This document shows, in pieces, positions 1 through 8,520 of a DNA stretch of 64,000 nt (position 1 is the stretch's first letter; each line of letters begins with the position of its first letter). Position numbers and translations under genes: made by a program. The stretch is from Pseudovibrio ascidiaceicola. GTDB taxonomy: Bacteria; Pseudomonadota; Alphaproteobacteria; Rhizobiales; Stappiaceae. The notes under the pieces are model-generated. The model searched no databases, was not told the DNA's origin, and saw only the letters and a program-made list of their open reading frames with translations. Location: NCBI RefSeq assembly GCF_900114245.1, contig NZ_FOSK01000013.1, positions 62,001 through 126,000 on the forward strand. Direction: 5' to 3'.

Positions 1-403
1 CTTGCAGCTTGCGACCAGAAACAGCTGGCTTCTCCGGCTGCATCTGCTTGCTGCCGTAATAGACCAGCAATCCAGCCGCATAGGCGCAGTCATCGGACTG
101 AGCTGCAAACCCCATCACCGCAGCATGCACAGCCTCGGCGTCCGGATGCAGATTTGCCGGTGAGCGCCCACCACCATCCACGAAGGTCCGCAGGTGCAGC
201 AGCTGCTCAAGTGAGTTCAACGCACACCGGATATCGAAGTGACGAGCTTCATCGTTGCTTACCAGATCCAGATGGGCCTTCTGCTCGCCATAGGTCCAGT
301 CCAGCAAGCTCACCAGATCAATTGTCCGGATTTCGTTCTGCTCTGCCTGCTCTTGTCTGAGCCGATCGATGTATTCCGGAGAAGCGCGCAGCGTTTGAAC
401 CAT
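1..403 (-). CDS. Hypothetical protein, truncated by the left window edge
   Basis: The frame opens at an ATG at 403 with a GGAG at normal spacing upstream and runs off the window, so only the first 134 residues are visible. The visible part is soluble, charged and mostly helical, with no transmembrane segment, and I recognise no family. It is the next leftward gene after the P4-type helicase. It is separated from that gene by a 313-base repeat-rich gap, so it probably has its own promoter or is controlled by what binds the repeats. Function unknown. Confidence 0.75.
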   Translation of the reverse strand, partial: MVQTLRASPEYIDRLRQEQAEQNEIRTIDLVSLLDWTYGEQKAHLDLVSNDEARHFDIRCALNSLEQLLHLRTFVDGGGRSPANLHPDAEAVHAAVMGFAAQSDDCAYAAGLLVYYGSKQMQPEKPAVSGRKLQ

Positions 404-716
404 AATTGATCTCCTGCGAGTGTTTCAAGGGTACCGCGAGTGTTAAAAACAGACCCTCGCGGGCATTTTATCTTTTAATATCAATTGTTTTTATAACCCT
501 CCGCGAGGGTTCAAGGGTTAGTTGACTAATTACGCATATGAGAAGTCTTTTCTTTCAAAGCTTAGTCCCCATTCCCCTATATATGCGCAGGCGCGCGCGA
601 TACCCTCGCGCCCTCGCGGTTATCCTCTAACCCATTCACGGCTTTACGAAATCCGGCGCGAGGCACAAGGCCTGACCCTCGCGCATACCCTCGCACCCTC
701 GCGGGCTCAGATACAA
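404..716. repeat. Iteron cluster with AT-rich core; candidate replication origin
   Basis: The nonamer ACCCTCGCG occurs perfectly at 453-461, 602-610, 675-683 and 695-703 and inverted at 502-510. Close variants lie at 611-619 and 687-695. AACCCTC and GAGGGTT form a perfect inverted repeat at 495-511. A second direct repeat, GCGAGTGTT, is at 416-424 and 436-444. An AT-rich stretch (about 465-494) sits between repeats. Iterons beside an AT-rich core next to a P4-type primase/helicase gene is the layout expected of an initiator-bound origin. That role is inferred; the repeats could equally be operators for the gene starting at 403. No convincing gene lies in this gap. Confidence 0.6.
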
Positions 717-2375
717 TCATCCCAAGGTCTCCCAACTCATCGTTTCAGGACGCATCTCAGCCGGCAGATTGAAGCGCACATTGGCGTACTTGCGGATGCG
801 CGTCATCACCTTGCGCATGCCCGGCTTCTTCGGAAGCTCACGACCTAAAGCTGTTTCCGTAAAAGGCTTTAGGCCGGAAACTTCACACCATTTCTTATAG
901 GTGTCATACATTGCTCGACCTGTAATGGAGGGCTCATTCGGGTCCTCTCCCGGTGGCTCTGCAAACTCCAAGCAGGCATCAACAAACTGCTGTATTGGAT
1001 CCAGCTCGGTTTTGTAATCCTGCGTCAGCCCTTCCACGGCAGGTGGAACGTCCAGTCCATCCTCCATGTAGATCTGCAGCCCCTTCAGCATCCAGTTGAG
1101 AATGCCCGATCGCTCGGCTTCAAACTCCGCCAGCACCTCCGCCATGGGCCGCTTCTGCTCTTCGCTGATCCGTACCGACCACGGCACAATCAGCAAGCGC
1201 CTCCAGATCCCGTAGTCATTGCCCTTGATGAACGGCTTATCGTTGCCGCTCATGATCGCCTTGAAGATCGGCGTCATATCGAAGAAGCCCTGATGCAGCC
1301 GCCGCACCTGCATGGGCTCGCCGCCCGTCAGCGCCTTGATCAGCTCCTCCTTCACCGCCTCACCCTTTGGCAGCTCGGAGACACGCACCAGACGTTTACC
1401 CACCAGCGTGGCAAGATCGGGCGTTGCCTGGTCACCGCGCCGCTGGCCCGTGCCTGTCACGCTCTCCGGGTTCAGCTGACCGGCATAATCGCCCATCAAC
1501 CCGCAGATCGCCTCCACGAAGGTGGATTTGCCATTGGCGCCATCGCCATAGAAGAACAGCAGCTTCTGTTCTGCCGTTAGACCCGTCAGACAATAGCCGG
1601 CATACACCTGCAGAAAACGCTGCACACCCACATCGGGCTGGAAGAAATCCAGAAACGCCTGCCACTGCGGACATTCTGCTTTCGGGTCAAAATTCACCGG
1701 CGCGCATTTGGAAAGCCGCATGGCCCTGTTGTGAACAACAGACTCCGGCACCATCACCTGCCCGCCTTCTCCATCAGGTTCAGGGTGCAGCTGCAGCGTG
1801 GCCGTGCGCGTGTTGAATACAAGGCCATCCTCATCCATCTCTTCGGGCGCATAGGTCACATGCGGCAGAGCCTGCACAATCATGCCCTTGATCTTGTTGG
1901 AATTACCGCTGGAAACCGCAAACTTCTTGCGCGCTGTCCGCCTGCCAGAGCGCGCCTTTTTCACGTCCTCCGCATCCTTCAGCAGGGCTTCCTGTTCTTT
2001 GCTCAGCGAAACATCTGCTGTCGCCCGTGGCACCGCCTTGGCTTTGTCCAGCACCAGCTCCTCCCAGGGCTCATAGCCAAGGTAATCCAGCTCTTCTTTG
2101 ATCAGCTCCGCCGTGCGCTGCGCATAGCGGGTCATCACTTCCTCACCGCCGGTTAGATCCCAGTGGGTGCCTTTGAAGGTATAAAACCCAACCTCCCGCA
2201 CATGCAGAAATTCCTCGCCAAAATGCTCGCGAAGCCGCTTGGCATTGCCCGTATCATTCTGGTCATAAAGGGCGCAGCGCGAGAGTTTTTCCGCAAACTC
2301 AGTTGAAAGTGGGGTGATGAGGGGATCGTCGCTTGGCTGCATAGCCTCTTCAATCGCTTGGCTCATGGTGCTCAT
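717..2375 (-). CDS. P4-type phage/plasmid primase-helicase (SF3 helicase)
   Basis: This 552-residue protein matches the C-terminal helicase half of phage/plasmid P4-family primases, hexameric SF3 helicases that open the origin and drive element replication. The Walker A motif GDGANGKST is at residues 277-285. The downstream stretch with VRVSELPKGE and IMSGNDKP corresponds to the B and sensor (C) motifs. The end (about 470-552) looks like the winged-helix DNA-binding domain typical of these proteins. The primase catalytic half is absent here and is supplied by the separate upstream gene, whose stop overlaps this ATG by 4 bases (ATGA). It ends next to the iteron cluster, its likely target. Confidence 0.92.
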   Translation of the reverse strand: MSTMSQAIEEAMQPSDDPLITPLSTEFAEKLSRCALYDQNDTGNAKRLREHFGEEFLHVREVGFYTFKGTHWDLTGGEEVMTRYAQRTAELIKEELDYLGYEPWEELVLDKAKAVPRATADVSLSKEQEALLKDAEDVKKARSGRRTARKKFAVSSGNSNKIKGMIVQALPHVTYAPEEMDEDGLVFNTRTATLQLHPEPDGEGGQVMVPESVVHNRAMRLSKCAPVNFDPKAECPQWQAFLDFFQPDVGVQRFLQVYAGYCLTGLTAEQKLLFFYGDGANGKSTFVEAICGLMGDYAGQLNPESVTGTGQRRGDQATPDLATLVGKRLVRVSELPKGEAVKEELIKALTGGEPMQVRRLHQGFFDMTPIFKAIMSGNDKPFIKGNDYGIWRRLLIVPWSVRISEEQKRPMAEVLAEFEAERSGILNWMLKGLQIYMEDGLDVPPAVEGLTQDYKTELDPIQQFVDACLEFAEPPGEDPNEPSITGRAMYDTYKKWCEVSGLKPFTETALGRELPKKPGMRKVMTRIRKYANVRFNLPAEMRPETMSWETLG

Positions 2376-3514
2376 GCTGCATCCCTCCCGTTCGCCAGTA
2401 TCCAGTCATTCATGTCCATGCCGAGCGGCGGCCATAAAATCCGCGCTGATCGCTCTTCAAACCGCAGCCGACGCACAGAGCGCTCCAATTGAGCTTTCAG
2501 GGCTTCAAGATCCTTGGTGTCACTGTCCGCCAAAACAATCATGGACCGCGCCTCAAACGGCAGAAACGCGCGGTGGCTGGCCATATCCGGTTGCCGCGTT
2601 GGCAACAGATGACCAGTGCGCTCCGGATGCGGCTCGCAGATCCCGTCCGGCTTGCCAGCACCGACCAGATTGCCAAGCGAGCCCGCACACCAGCACGAAA
2701 GCCCAAAGGGCATACAGGACAGGCAGGTCTCAACCCCCTCACCCAGACCCATCACAGGCGCAGGCGGGCCAAGCCGCAAACTGGCACCCATGTAGGGCCC
2801 ACGGATCTTTTTGGCTGGCAGTTTGGTGCCATCCTCAAGGCTCAGTGTGATCTTCCCGCTGCCATCTGATTTCAGCCAGGTCTGGTGAACAGCGGCAAAC
2901 CGGCCATGCTTGTTCTGAAAAGCCGCCAGCAGCGCCGGCCCGCGATGGATGATCTCAAAGCGATCTTTCTCTATCTCTGCCCAATACGGCAGATCCGCAG
3001 CAAACCGCAGCACAGCACCGGGCAATAGCACATCCCCCAGCCCACGTGCTTCACGCAGATAGGTTTCCGCCACACTGCCCGCCAGCTCCCGACCGCTAGA
3101 GAAGATTTTATGTGCCGCCTGCCGCGCTTTCTCCTGACTGTTCGCTGCTCGGGCATCTGCCAGACGCTGGTTGTCCTGCACCAGCTTTTGCTGTTTTTCC
3201 TGCCAGCGCTGATCACGGGCTACCTGAGCCCCGCCAAGCGTTTCAACAGCATCTGCAAAGCTGGAGTACCCCTCAAACTCCATCATCCAATCAATGACGG
3301 ACCCGGAGCGACCGCAGGCCGTGGAGTAGCAGCGGAAACTGTTTTTCTCCGGATCAAACACAAAGCTGGCATTGCGATCATCATGGTCGGGAAACGGACA
3401 TTTTCCGGAATACAGCCGACCAGATTTACGTAGCGTGGTGTGCTGGCAAATACGCCCGTAAAGATCCGCAGATTGCTTCAACCGCAACAATTCAAGAGTG
3501 GAATACCGCATCAC
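2372..3514 (-). CDS. DNA primase with CHC2 zinc finger and Toprim domain
   Basis: The 380-residue protein begins with a CHC2-type zinc finger (C39, H44, C62, C67), a DnaG-like template-binding module. After a helical linker comes a Toprim-like domain: GEGVET at 258-263 carries the conserved glutamate and VLADSD (about 327-332) the DxD pair for metal binding. It should synthesise primers for the SF3 helicase encoded just downstream. It overlaps that gene and the small zinc protein upstream by 4 bases each, so the three are translationally coupled. It resembles the DUF7146-type Toprim proteins of alphaproteobacterial elements. Confidence 0.9.
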   Translation of the reverse strand: MMRYSTLELLRLKQSADLYGRICQHTTLRKSGRLYSGKCPFPDHDDRNASFVFDPEKNSFRCYSTACGRSGSVIDWMMEFEGYSSFADAVETLGGAQVARDQRWQEKQQKLVQDNQRLADARAANSQEKARQAAHKIFSSGRELAGSVAETYLREARGLGDVLLPGAVLRFAADLPYWAEIEKDRFEIIHRGPALLAAFQNKHGRFAAVHQTWLKSDGSGKITLSLEDGTKLPAKKIRGPYMGASLRLGPPAPVMGLGEGVETCLSCMPFGLSCWCAGSLGNLVGAGKPDGICEPHPERTGHLLPTRQPDMASHRAFLPFEARSMIVLADSDTKDLEALKAQLERSVRRLRFEERSARILWPPLGMDMNDWILANGRDAA

Positions 3515-3753
3515 ACCAGCCTCCCTTGTTTGGGAGGACGCGGCGGCGGCGGCGTGCGCTTGGCTGCCTCAACATCCGCCTCATACTGCTTGGCATGGTC
3601 CGGACAGAACCACAGCTGCTGACGCTTGCCAGCATCATCCACGGTGTAGCCACGAGAACCCCAGGTTGTGCAGCCCTCTGCCATGCAAGGGTGCTCAGAA
3701 TGGCCAGTGGAAGTGGTTCTGGGTGTTTTCCTACGATCAATCTTGAGGGTCAT
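3511..3753 (-). CDS. Small zinc-binding hypothetical protein
   Basis: This 80-residue basic protein has C23, C28, C50 and H53 in a ribbon-like arrangement, followed by a proline-rich basic tail. An upstream GTG at 3762 is possible. The ATG at 3753 is preferred because GAGAGGTG lies six bases before it. It overlaps the primase start by 4 bases and is the first gene of the primase-helicase trio. A nucleic-acid or primase accessory role is inferred from position only. Confidence 0.7.
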   Translation of the reverse strand: MTLKIDRRKTPRTTSTGHSEHPCMAEGCTTWGSRGYTVDDAGKRQQLWFCPDHAKQYEADVEAAKRTPPPPRPPKQGRLV

Positions 3754-3818
3754 GCGGCGCACCTCTCAACATTTACGGAATGCCAGAAAGGATCATTGTC
3801 GTTAGAACTTGCGTATGA

Positions 3819-4640
3819 ATGATGCAAGTTGCGAGTAAAATATTGATACCTTGGGAAATGAAAATCACTTTGCAGTACATTGTCTTGGCGGCAATTGGAG
3901 TAGCTATTGGTTGCTTTTATGGCGCTGCAACTATTTCGACTTGGGGGGGTGGAGTACCTGAGAACGCAATTGTTATCCAATATTCTGAAGAGACGTTTTA
4001 TCGGGAATGGGTGTCTGCTCTTGGAAGTTATGCGGGTGGTTTGATTGCACTTATCGGCATTGCGGTCGCATGGGTGGGAATCAAATCTCAGCTTCGCAAA
4101 ATGCAACAGACAAATGCTATTGCTGAGCTGACGCATACCTTCAAAGCGATACAGTTTATTGATCAAGAACATAGAAGAAACCAGGCTCCAGAGCTCTACA
4201 TCAATGCTATGCTGCGGCACTATCGAGACAAAACCCCTTGGCAACGGGCTTATCTGCCAACTGATGGTGGTCCTGATTTTGCTGAATTGATCACTTATAG
4301 AAACAACTGGCTTCATGATCTGCAAAACACAGCAGATGAAGCTAACGCCTGCCTCCCGATAAAATTCATACATAGACGAAACGCACTTATCGAAGCATTG
4401 AATGCTATGTTTTTCAGCAACTCTAAGAGTAGCGATCCAGCGCATTCTCTTTCTTACGATTTCGCCGCCGGCAATCTCGAAGTAATTCAAAACCATTTTA
4501 GTAGAATGAGTGCAGTTGACACTGCTTGGTACAATTATTTTGTATGCCTTGTTTTTTGGAAAAAACAACTTGAAGAGCAGCAAACCGTTGCTTTCAATCT
4601 CGATAGAGTTGAGGCTCAAATGCCTCCACTTGGTAAATAG
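3819..4640 (+). CDS. Two-helix membrane protein (antiparallel cargo gene)
   Basis: The protein (up to 273 residues) has transmembrane helices at about 18-38 and 66-88 with a roughly 30-residue loop between. A basic juxtamembrane stretch and a long helical, probably cytosolic domain follow. The segment REWVSALGSYAGG and the later NAIAEL resemble the proteins at 4689 and 56054, so these look like distant paralogues. The start is unclear: ATGs at 3819 and 3858 are in frame and neither has a good ribosome binding site. It lies opposite to the surrounding replication operon, 66 bases from the divergent small zinc gene. I infer a phage exclusion or abortive-infection role; no named family was recognised. 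Confidence 0.75.
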   Translation: MMQVASKILIPWEMKITLQYIVLAAIGVAIGCFYGAATISTWGGGVPENAIVIQYSEETFYREWVSALGSYAGGLIALIGIAVAWVGIKSQLRKMQQTNAIAELTHTFKAIQFIDQEHRRNQAPELYINAMLRHYRDKTPWQRAYLPTDGGPDFAELITYRNNWLHDLQNTADEANACLPIKFIHRRNALIEALNAMFFSNSKSSDPAHSLSYDFAAGNLEVIQNHFSRMSAVDTAWYNYFVCLVFWKKQLEEQQTVAFNLDRVEAQMPPLGK

Positions 4641-4688
4641 CAACCCAGCATTCTTTTTAATTATGTCATTGAAAACTAGGTAATTAGC

Positions 4689-5510
4689 ATGACAAAACGG
4701 CTTGGTTTGACCGGCGTCCTTTTTGGCTTTGTAATTTTGGCTGGAGCAGTTGGATATTGGGGGATATTGCTGGCAGACCTCACTCTCAACAGAATTGGCT
4801 TTTGTGAGATAAAAGGTGAAGCAGTTTCGACCTTCGAATGTACAAGAGAGTGGATTGGAGCAACGAGTGGTTGGGCTGCCGCAATCGCTGCTGGTTGTAC
4901 AATATATGTACTTATTGACCACTCCAAAGAGTTGCAAAAAGGAAACCACTTCTCTCGTTATTCTCAACTCGCCCAAATTAAAGGTGAACTGATGCCAGAG
5001 TTTGATTTGGGCACATTCTGGAACAAGCTTTACACCAATGAGCTCAAAATAACGGGTCGGACTTATCCTAATGATGACATCATACACGAGTTTCTTGGCT
5101 TGCTGATCCAACTCTCGGATAGCCTTAGAAGTAATCGAGAAAGTGCCAATAGATTTCTTCCAGAAGAAGTTCTTGAAAATCGGAAGGCACTTGAAAACTA
5201 TTTGAGAGCATACATCGAAGGATGGAAGATCCGTGAATTCTTGAAGGGGAACGAAGAAGGAAATCTCGGATTGACAGAAAAAAGGACTCGTGTCTTTGTT
5301 CGACATTTGCGAAAAGCTGCAAAAATAACCGATCCTAATCAAATTGTTGGGCCTAGTGAGATTCATTTCCTTTATCTCATCATTCAAACGTTTAGAGAGT
5401 TCACTAGCCAATGTGTCACTTTGCATGACGCACTCAAGCTTGAAAGAATACGGAATGCTGAGGAAGTAGGCTATCACGACCCCACCTCCTTCACTCGCAA
5501 CCCGCGATAA
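4689..5510 (+). CDS. Two-helix membrane protein, paralogue of the preceding cargo gene
   Basis: This 273-residue protein has transmembrane helices at about 7-29 and 56-76 and a helical cytosolic domain. CTREWIGATSGWAAAIAA at the second helix is very close to CSRTWISALSGWVAAIAA in the protein encoded at 56054, in the other element. It follows the previous cargo gene by 48 bases in the same direction, with an AGG before the ATG. Its 3' end overlaps the converging Bro-N gene by 37 bases, so the two transcripts are complementary there. The function is unknown; exclusion or defence is inferred from architecture and setting. Confidence 0.78.
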   Translation: MTKRLGLTGVLFGFVILAGAVGYWGILLADLTLNRIGFCEIKGEAVSTFECTREWIGATSGWAAAIAAGCTIYVLIDHSKELQKGNHFSRYSQLAQIKGELMPEFDLGTFWNKLYTNELKITGRTYPNDDIIHEFLGLLIQLSDSLRSNRESANRFLPEEVLENRKALENYLRAYIEGWKIREFLKGNEEGNLGLTEKRTRVFVRHLRKAAKITDPNQIVGPSEIHFLYLIIQTFREFTSQCVTLHDALKLERIRNAEEVGYHDPTSFTRNPR

Positions 5511-6235
5511 GTAACCACGCGGGCTTTGATTTTTTGGAAGTTGTAGTCCTGTGAGAGGTGGAGCATGGCGCGGCCGAAGGCGGTCTCGGAGATGATGGGG
5601 TGGCCTTCTGTGAGGGCCCAGTCTTTGTAAGCCAGGAACATGGCTCGGGCGGTTATGGTGTAGCCCGCTTCCAGCTGGCAGCCCTCTTCTATGAAGATGC
5701 GCAGTTGATTTTCTGATGATGCGACGATGCCAGTCGGAATATCGACTTTGCGTGGGGTGAAAGAGGAGACCATAGGAAGCTCCAGCTTCTCCCAAAGCTC
5801 GCAGGCGGCGCGTGGACCGGAGATTTTTGCTGCGATCTCTACCAGTCTGGATTTATTGGCAACCTCTGTCAGGCTACCAAGATCAGCGCGATCAACCAGT
5901 CTCTCTCTGTTTGGGGTATACGCTCCAGTTTTGCGGATGCTCGGCAGAACGTCGTGAGCAAGCCAACGTTTGAAGCGTTCAGCCTCAGGTTTGCGTGAGC
6001 GGAAAATCAGGCGATACAATCCCGGTTCAGAAACGATGGTTACTTTCTGTGCTCCTGAAGGGGTACCTACAGTATAGGTACCCCTCTCATCATCATCGAG
6101 GAGATCGATGGAGTTGCGAGCCTTCTTAATGTCCAAGCAGCCGCACACGTCCTTGCCAACAAACCACGGCTCCCCCTCCAACTTCACGATACGAACCAGA
6201 TTATCTTCGAAATCCATATTGATCAGGTCATTCAT
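5474..6235 (-). CDS. Bro-N family antirepressor-like protein with primase-type C-terminal domain
   Basis: Residues 1-105 form a clear Bro-N domain, with WFVGKDVCGCLDI and the typical EPGLYRLIFRSRKPEAERF and WLAHDVLPSIRKTGAY segments. Bro-N proteins are DNA-binding antirepressors or regulators in phages. The C-terminal 75 residues (ISETAFGRAM then ARVVTYRGLRV) resemble the end of the P4-type helicase at 717-2375 (FTETALGREL then TRIRKYANVRF). Regulator and helicase may therefore share a DNA site. The start overlaps the preceding gene by 4 bases (ATGA). The 3' end overlaps a converging cargo gene. Confidence 0.9.
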   Translation of the reverse strand: MNDLINMDFEDNLVRIVKLEGEPWFVGKDVCGCLDIKKARNSIDLLDDDERGTYTVGTPSGAQKVTIVSEPGLYRLIFRSRKPEAERFKRWLAHDVLPSIRKTGAYTPNRERLVDRADLGSLTEVANKSRLVEIAAKISGPRAACELWEKLELPMVSSFTPRKVDIPTGIVASSENQLRIFIEEGCQLEAGYTITARAMFLAYKDWALTEGHPIISETAFGRAMLHLSQDYNFQKIKARVVTYRGLRVKEVGS

Positions 6236-6633
6236 GAAACTGCTCCTCGATTTTGCTGCGCGATAGTTTCATCAAGGGGGCCCACAGTATGGGCCCCTTT
6301 GATCGAAGAAGCGCTATTTGTGTTTAGCGCTGGCTCATCTTTAAGGGGATGAGTTGAACTCACCTCCTCGGCACCTTGGGTTGGTAAAAGCGTGCGGGTG
6401 GAGTGCCACGCGGATTGGGTGTGGGTGAAAATCTCTTTGTGGTGGGTGTGAAGAAGGGATTGCAGGGTCACAATGGACTGCACCGCCTCACACTGATGGG
6501 GAGGCAGGTTGTTGCCGAGCGCGTTCATGGCGTGCAAAAGCGCGCCAAACTGGGCCACGGCTAAATCAATACTTTCAAGGGAAGTTCGAAGTTCACGGCA
6601 CGCACGTGTCGCGTTATCTGCCAGCACTACCAT
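6232..6633 (-). CDS. Hypothetical coiled-coil phage protein
   Basis: This 133-residue protein starts at the ATG at 6633, preceded by AAGGAGA at six bases, a much better start than the far longer open frame upstream. The N-terminal 80 residues are helical; the C-terminal third is low-complexity and polar. It is translationally coupled to the Bro-N gene and is the first gene after the 6634-6909 leader. No family recognised. Confidence 0.72.
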   Translation of the reverse strand: MVVLADNATRACRELRTSLESIDLAVAQFGALLHAMNALGNNLPPHQCEAVQSIVTLQSLLHTHHKEIFTHTQSAWHSTRTLLPTQGAEEVSSTHPLKDEPALNTNSASSIKGAHTVGPLDETIAQQNRGAVS

Positions 6634-6763
6634 GGCAAATCTCCTTGTATCGAGTTGAACCCGACCACAAGAGAGACCAATCTCTGGCGGCCAGACGAAC
6701 AGGATTGGTCTTACCGCTACAAGGAAACGGCGCGCGTGAGCGCTCCCGCCCGTCTGACCATAG

Positions 6764-6791
6764 AAAAACCGCGTCCCATAAGGAAACGCGG
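6764..6791 (-). terminator. Intrinsic terminator inside an operon leader (possible attenuator)
   Basis: On the minus strand CCGCGT and ACGCGG pair across an 11-base loop and are followed by five T. The hairpin lies between the promoter at 6881-6909 and the first gene at 6633, so it would stop transcripts before the operon unless bypassed. AGACCAATC occurs at 6675-6683 and 6821-6829 and inverted at 6703-6711. CCTTGTATCG is repeated at 6643-6652 and 6805-6814. Regulation by antitermination or attenuation is inferred. Confidence 0.6.
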
Positions 6792-6880
6792 CGCATGACG
6801 TGCGCCTTGTATCGGAAGGGAGACCAATCCCCGCACGCCTTTGTGTGACGCGCTCACCAGCAAACCACCAGCTGAGCGGA

Positions 6881-6909
6881 ATCATGGCCTGATTTGTACC
6901 TGTTGTCAA
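6881..6909 (-). promoter_or_regulatory. Sigma-70-type promoter for the leftward replication operon
   Basis: The minus strand carries a perfect TTGACA (6909-6904), a 17-base spacer and CATGAT (6886-6881) as a weaker -10 box. It points at the gene starting at 6633, about 240 bases downstream. The rest of the 6634-6984 gap holds the leader repeats and the internal terminator; I see no gene in it. Confidence 0.6.
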
Positions 6910-6984
6910 CGCAGATGGAATCGCGGATAGGTGGTGCTTACAAATTAAGCGCCTTAAAGGTGTGCCGCTATCGGAGAGTTGTAC

Positions 6985-8520
6985 ATGCCCACTTTTGAAG
7001 AGATGAAAAAATACATCAGTCATGACCCTAAAAAGTGGAATGGATGGCGTACTTTTGAAAACACGAAACGCGGCTATAAACCGGAAAAAGATGGACGAAT
7101 AATTTACACCTTTGAAGATGAGGTGGTTGATCTTCCTGCTGAAAGCATTGATTTGAGTTGCTGCCGGTACTTCAATGTCGACTTTGTCACCCCCCATGCC
7201 GTAGAAACGGACTTTACAGACGCAGAGTTTGATAGAAGCACATTCAAAGTTCTGACAATGCGCAGCGCCACTTTTTTTCGAAGTAAACATCACCGAACTG
7301 AGTTTACAGACAATGATTTTGAAGACGTGCTTTTCAAGAATAGTGAACTGACGAAATGTAGTTTTGAAAATGTGAAATTCGCAAAGTGCAACTTGGTGCA
7401 GTGCGAAGCTTTCGAAAGCAACTTTAGTGGTTCGGAAGCCGTGAATACAGACTTTGAAGGTTGCAGACTTCACCAAACCACTTGGTACAAAACTGTCTAT
7501 GATGAGTGTAATTTCGCTAAAGCACGCTTCGGAGCAGCCCAACTCATCAACGCTAAGTTTTATCATTCTATTTTCGATGACGCTCAGTTCGCGAAAGCGA
7601 CAATAACTGGTGGGCATTTCAAGTACGGCAGAGCCCTTTCTGCAAACTTTCAAGCTGCAACAATCTCTGACTGCGACTTCGTTCAAGTTGACCTCAGAGG
7701 TGCTAACTTCACGAAAGCAGAAATCGACAACGTTCACTTTGGTGGTTGTGATCTGAGAGGAGCGAACTTTGTTGGAACTGGTATCTGGGGACCGGAGCAA
7801 TTGCCAGGAGCAAGGGTTGACGAGACAACGATATTCCAAGCAAGACCTCAAGATAGTTTGAAAGAGGCTCCGTCGAAAGATGAAGTAACAGAGAGCGCCA
7901 TTTTCTCTGCAGACAATCCAAACGCTCTCGATCTCAGCGAAGTCAGTGCCAGTCAACCACTTAAAACAGACAAAGGAACCCTTGATCACCATCAGGTTAT
8001 GAGCGTCAACACCCCTGTCTATTTTACCAAGGCAGACGGAACAGACACTCAAATTACTCTTGCTAGTATCGCGATCGCCATGCGCGGGAAGCAGAATGCT
8101 ATCCCTGAAATATTTGAGAGAGTGATCAAAGCCGCAGAAAACGGCGAAGACATTCGTTTCAAAGACAAAGAAGAAGAGTGGCTTGAACTTCTTACGGCTG
8201 ACTGGATTGCACCTGAAGATAAAGAAGCCTGCTTTGAAGCAATTAGAAAAGCTATGACAGAAGAGCACGCAGCTCCGTACTTCGGCAGCTTGGAATGGTT
8301 GACGCCAGAAAATCTTGAAACAATACGTGAGGGCCTGCTTTTTTGCCAAGAACTTGGAAATGGAAATGTAGTGATCGGTGCTTTTAAAGCTGGCGCTAGT
8401 GTTTTCTCTTTTGGCATCTTTCCGGTCGGACTTTACCATGTACATAAAATAATGGATGTCCTTACGAACAGGTTTGCAGCTGCAGATAGACAACGCGACA
8501 AAGAGCTGGAAGACAGCTAG
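6985..8520 (+). CDS. Pentapeptide-repeat protein with C-terminal domain (cargo gene)
   Basis: The 511-residue protein has many A(N/D)F-type pentapeptide units over about residues 55-280, for example NFTKAEIDNVHFGGCDLRGANF. These build a right-handed quadrilateral beta-helix. The rest is an acidic region and an alpha-helical C-terminal domain with a hydrophobic stretch near AFKAGASVFSFGIFPVGLY. The ATG at 6985 has GGAGAG six bases upstream; an in-frame TTG at 6979 is less likely. It starts a plus-strand cargo run set against the leftward phage operon. Pentapeptide proteins act as DNA mimics or scaffolds; the target here is unknown. Confidence 0.85.
   Translation: MPTFEEMKKYISHDPKKWNGWRTFENTKRGYKPEKDGRIIYTFEDEVVDLPAESIDLSCCRYFNVDFVTPHAVETDFTDAEFDRSTFKVLTMRSATFFRSKHHRTEFTDNDFEDVLFKNSELTKCSFENVKFAKCNLVQCEAFESNFSGSEAVNTDFEGCRLHQTTWYKTVYDECNFAKARFGAAQLINAKFYHSIFDDAQFAKATITGGHFKYGRALSANFQAATISDCDFVQVDLRGANFTKAEIDNVHFGGCDLRGANFVGTGIWGPEQLPGARVDETTIFQARPQDSLKEAPSKDEVTESAIFSADNPNALDLSEVSASQPLKTDKGTLDHHQVMSVNTPVYFTKADGTDTQITLASIAIAMRGKQNAIPEIFERVIKAAENGEDIRFKDKEEEWLELLTADWIAPEDKEACFEAIRKAMTEEHAAPYFGSLEWLTPENLETIREGLLFCQELGNGNVVIGAFKAGASVFSFGIFPVGLYHVHKIMDVLTNRFAAADRQRDKELEDS

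Noticed and set aside
522-848. Rightward open frame across the iteron region
   Set aside because: It overlaps the helicase 3' end, and its sequence is dominated by the repeats; no ribosome binding site is seen.
3750-5795. Leftward open frame of 681 codons
   Set aside because: Aligned antisense to the two cargo genes at 3819 and 4689; the protein shows no plausible domains, while the plus-strand products have membrane helices and paralogues.
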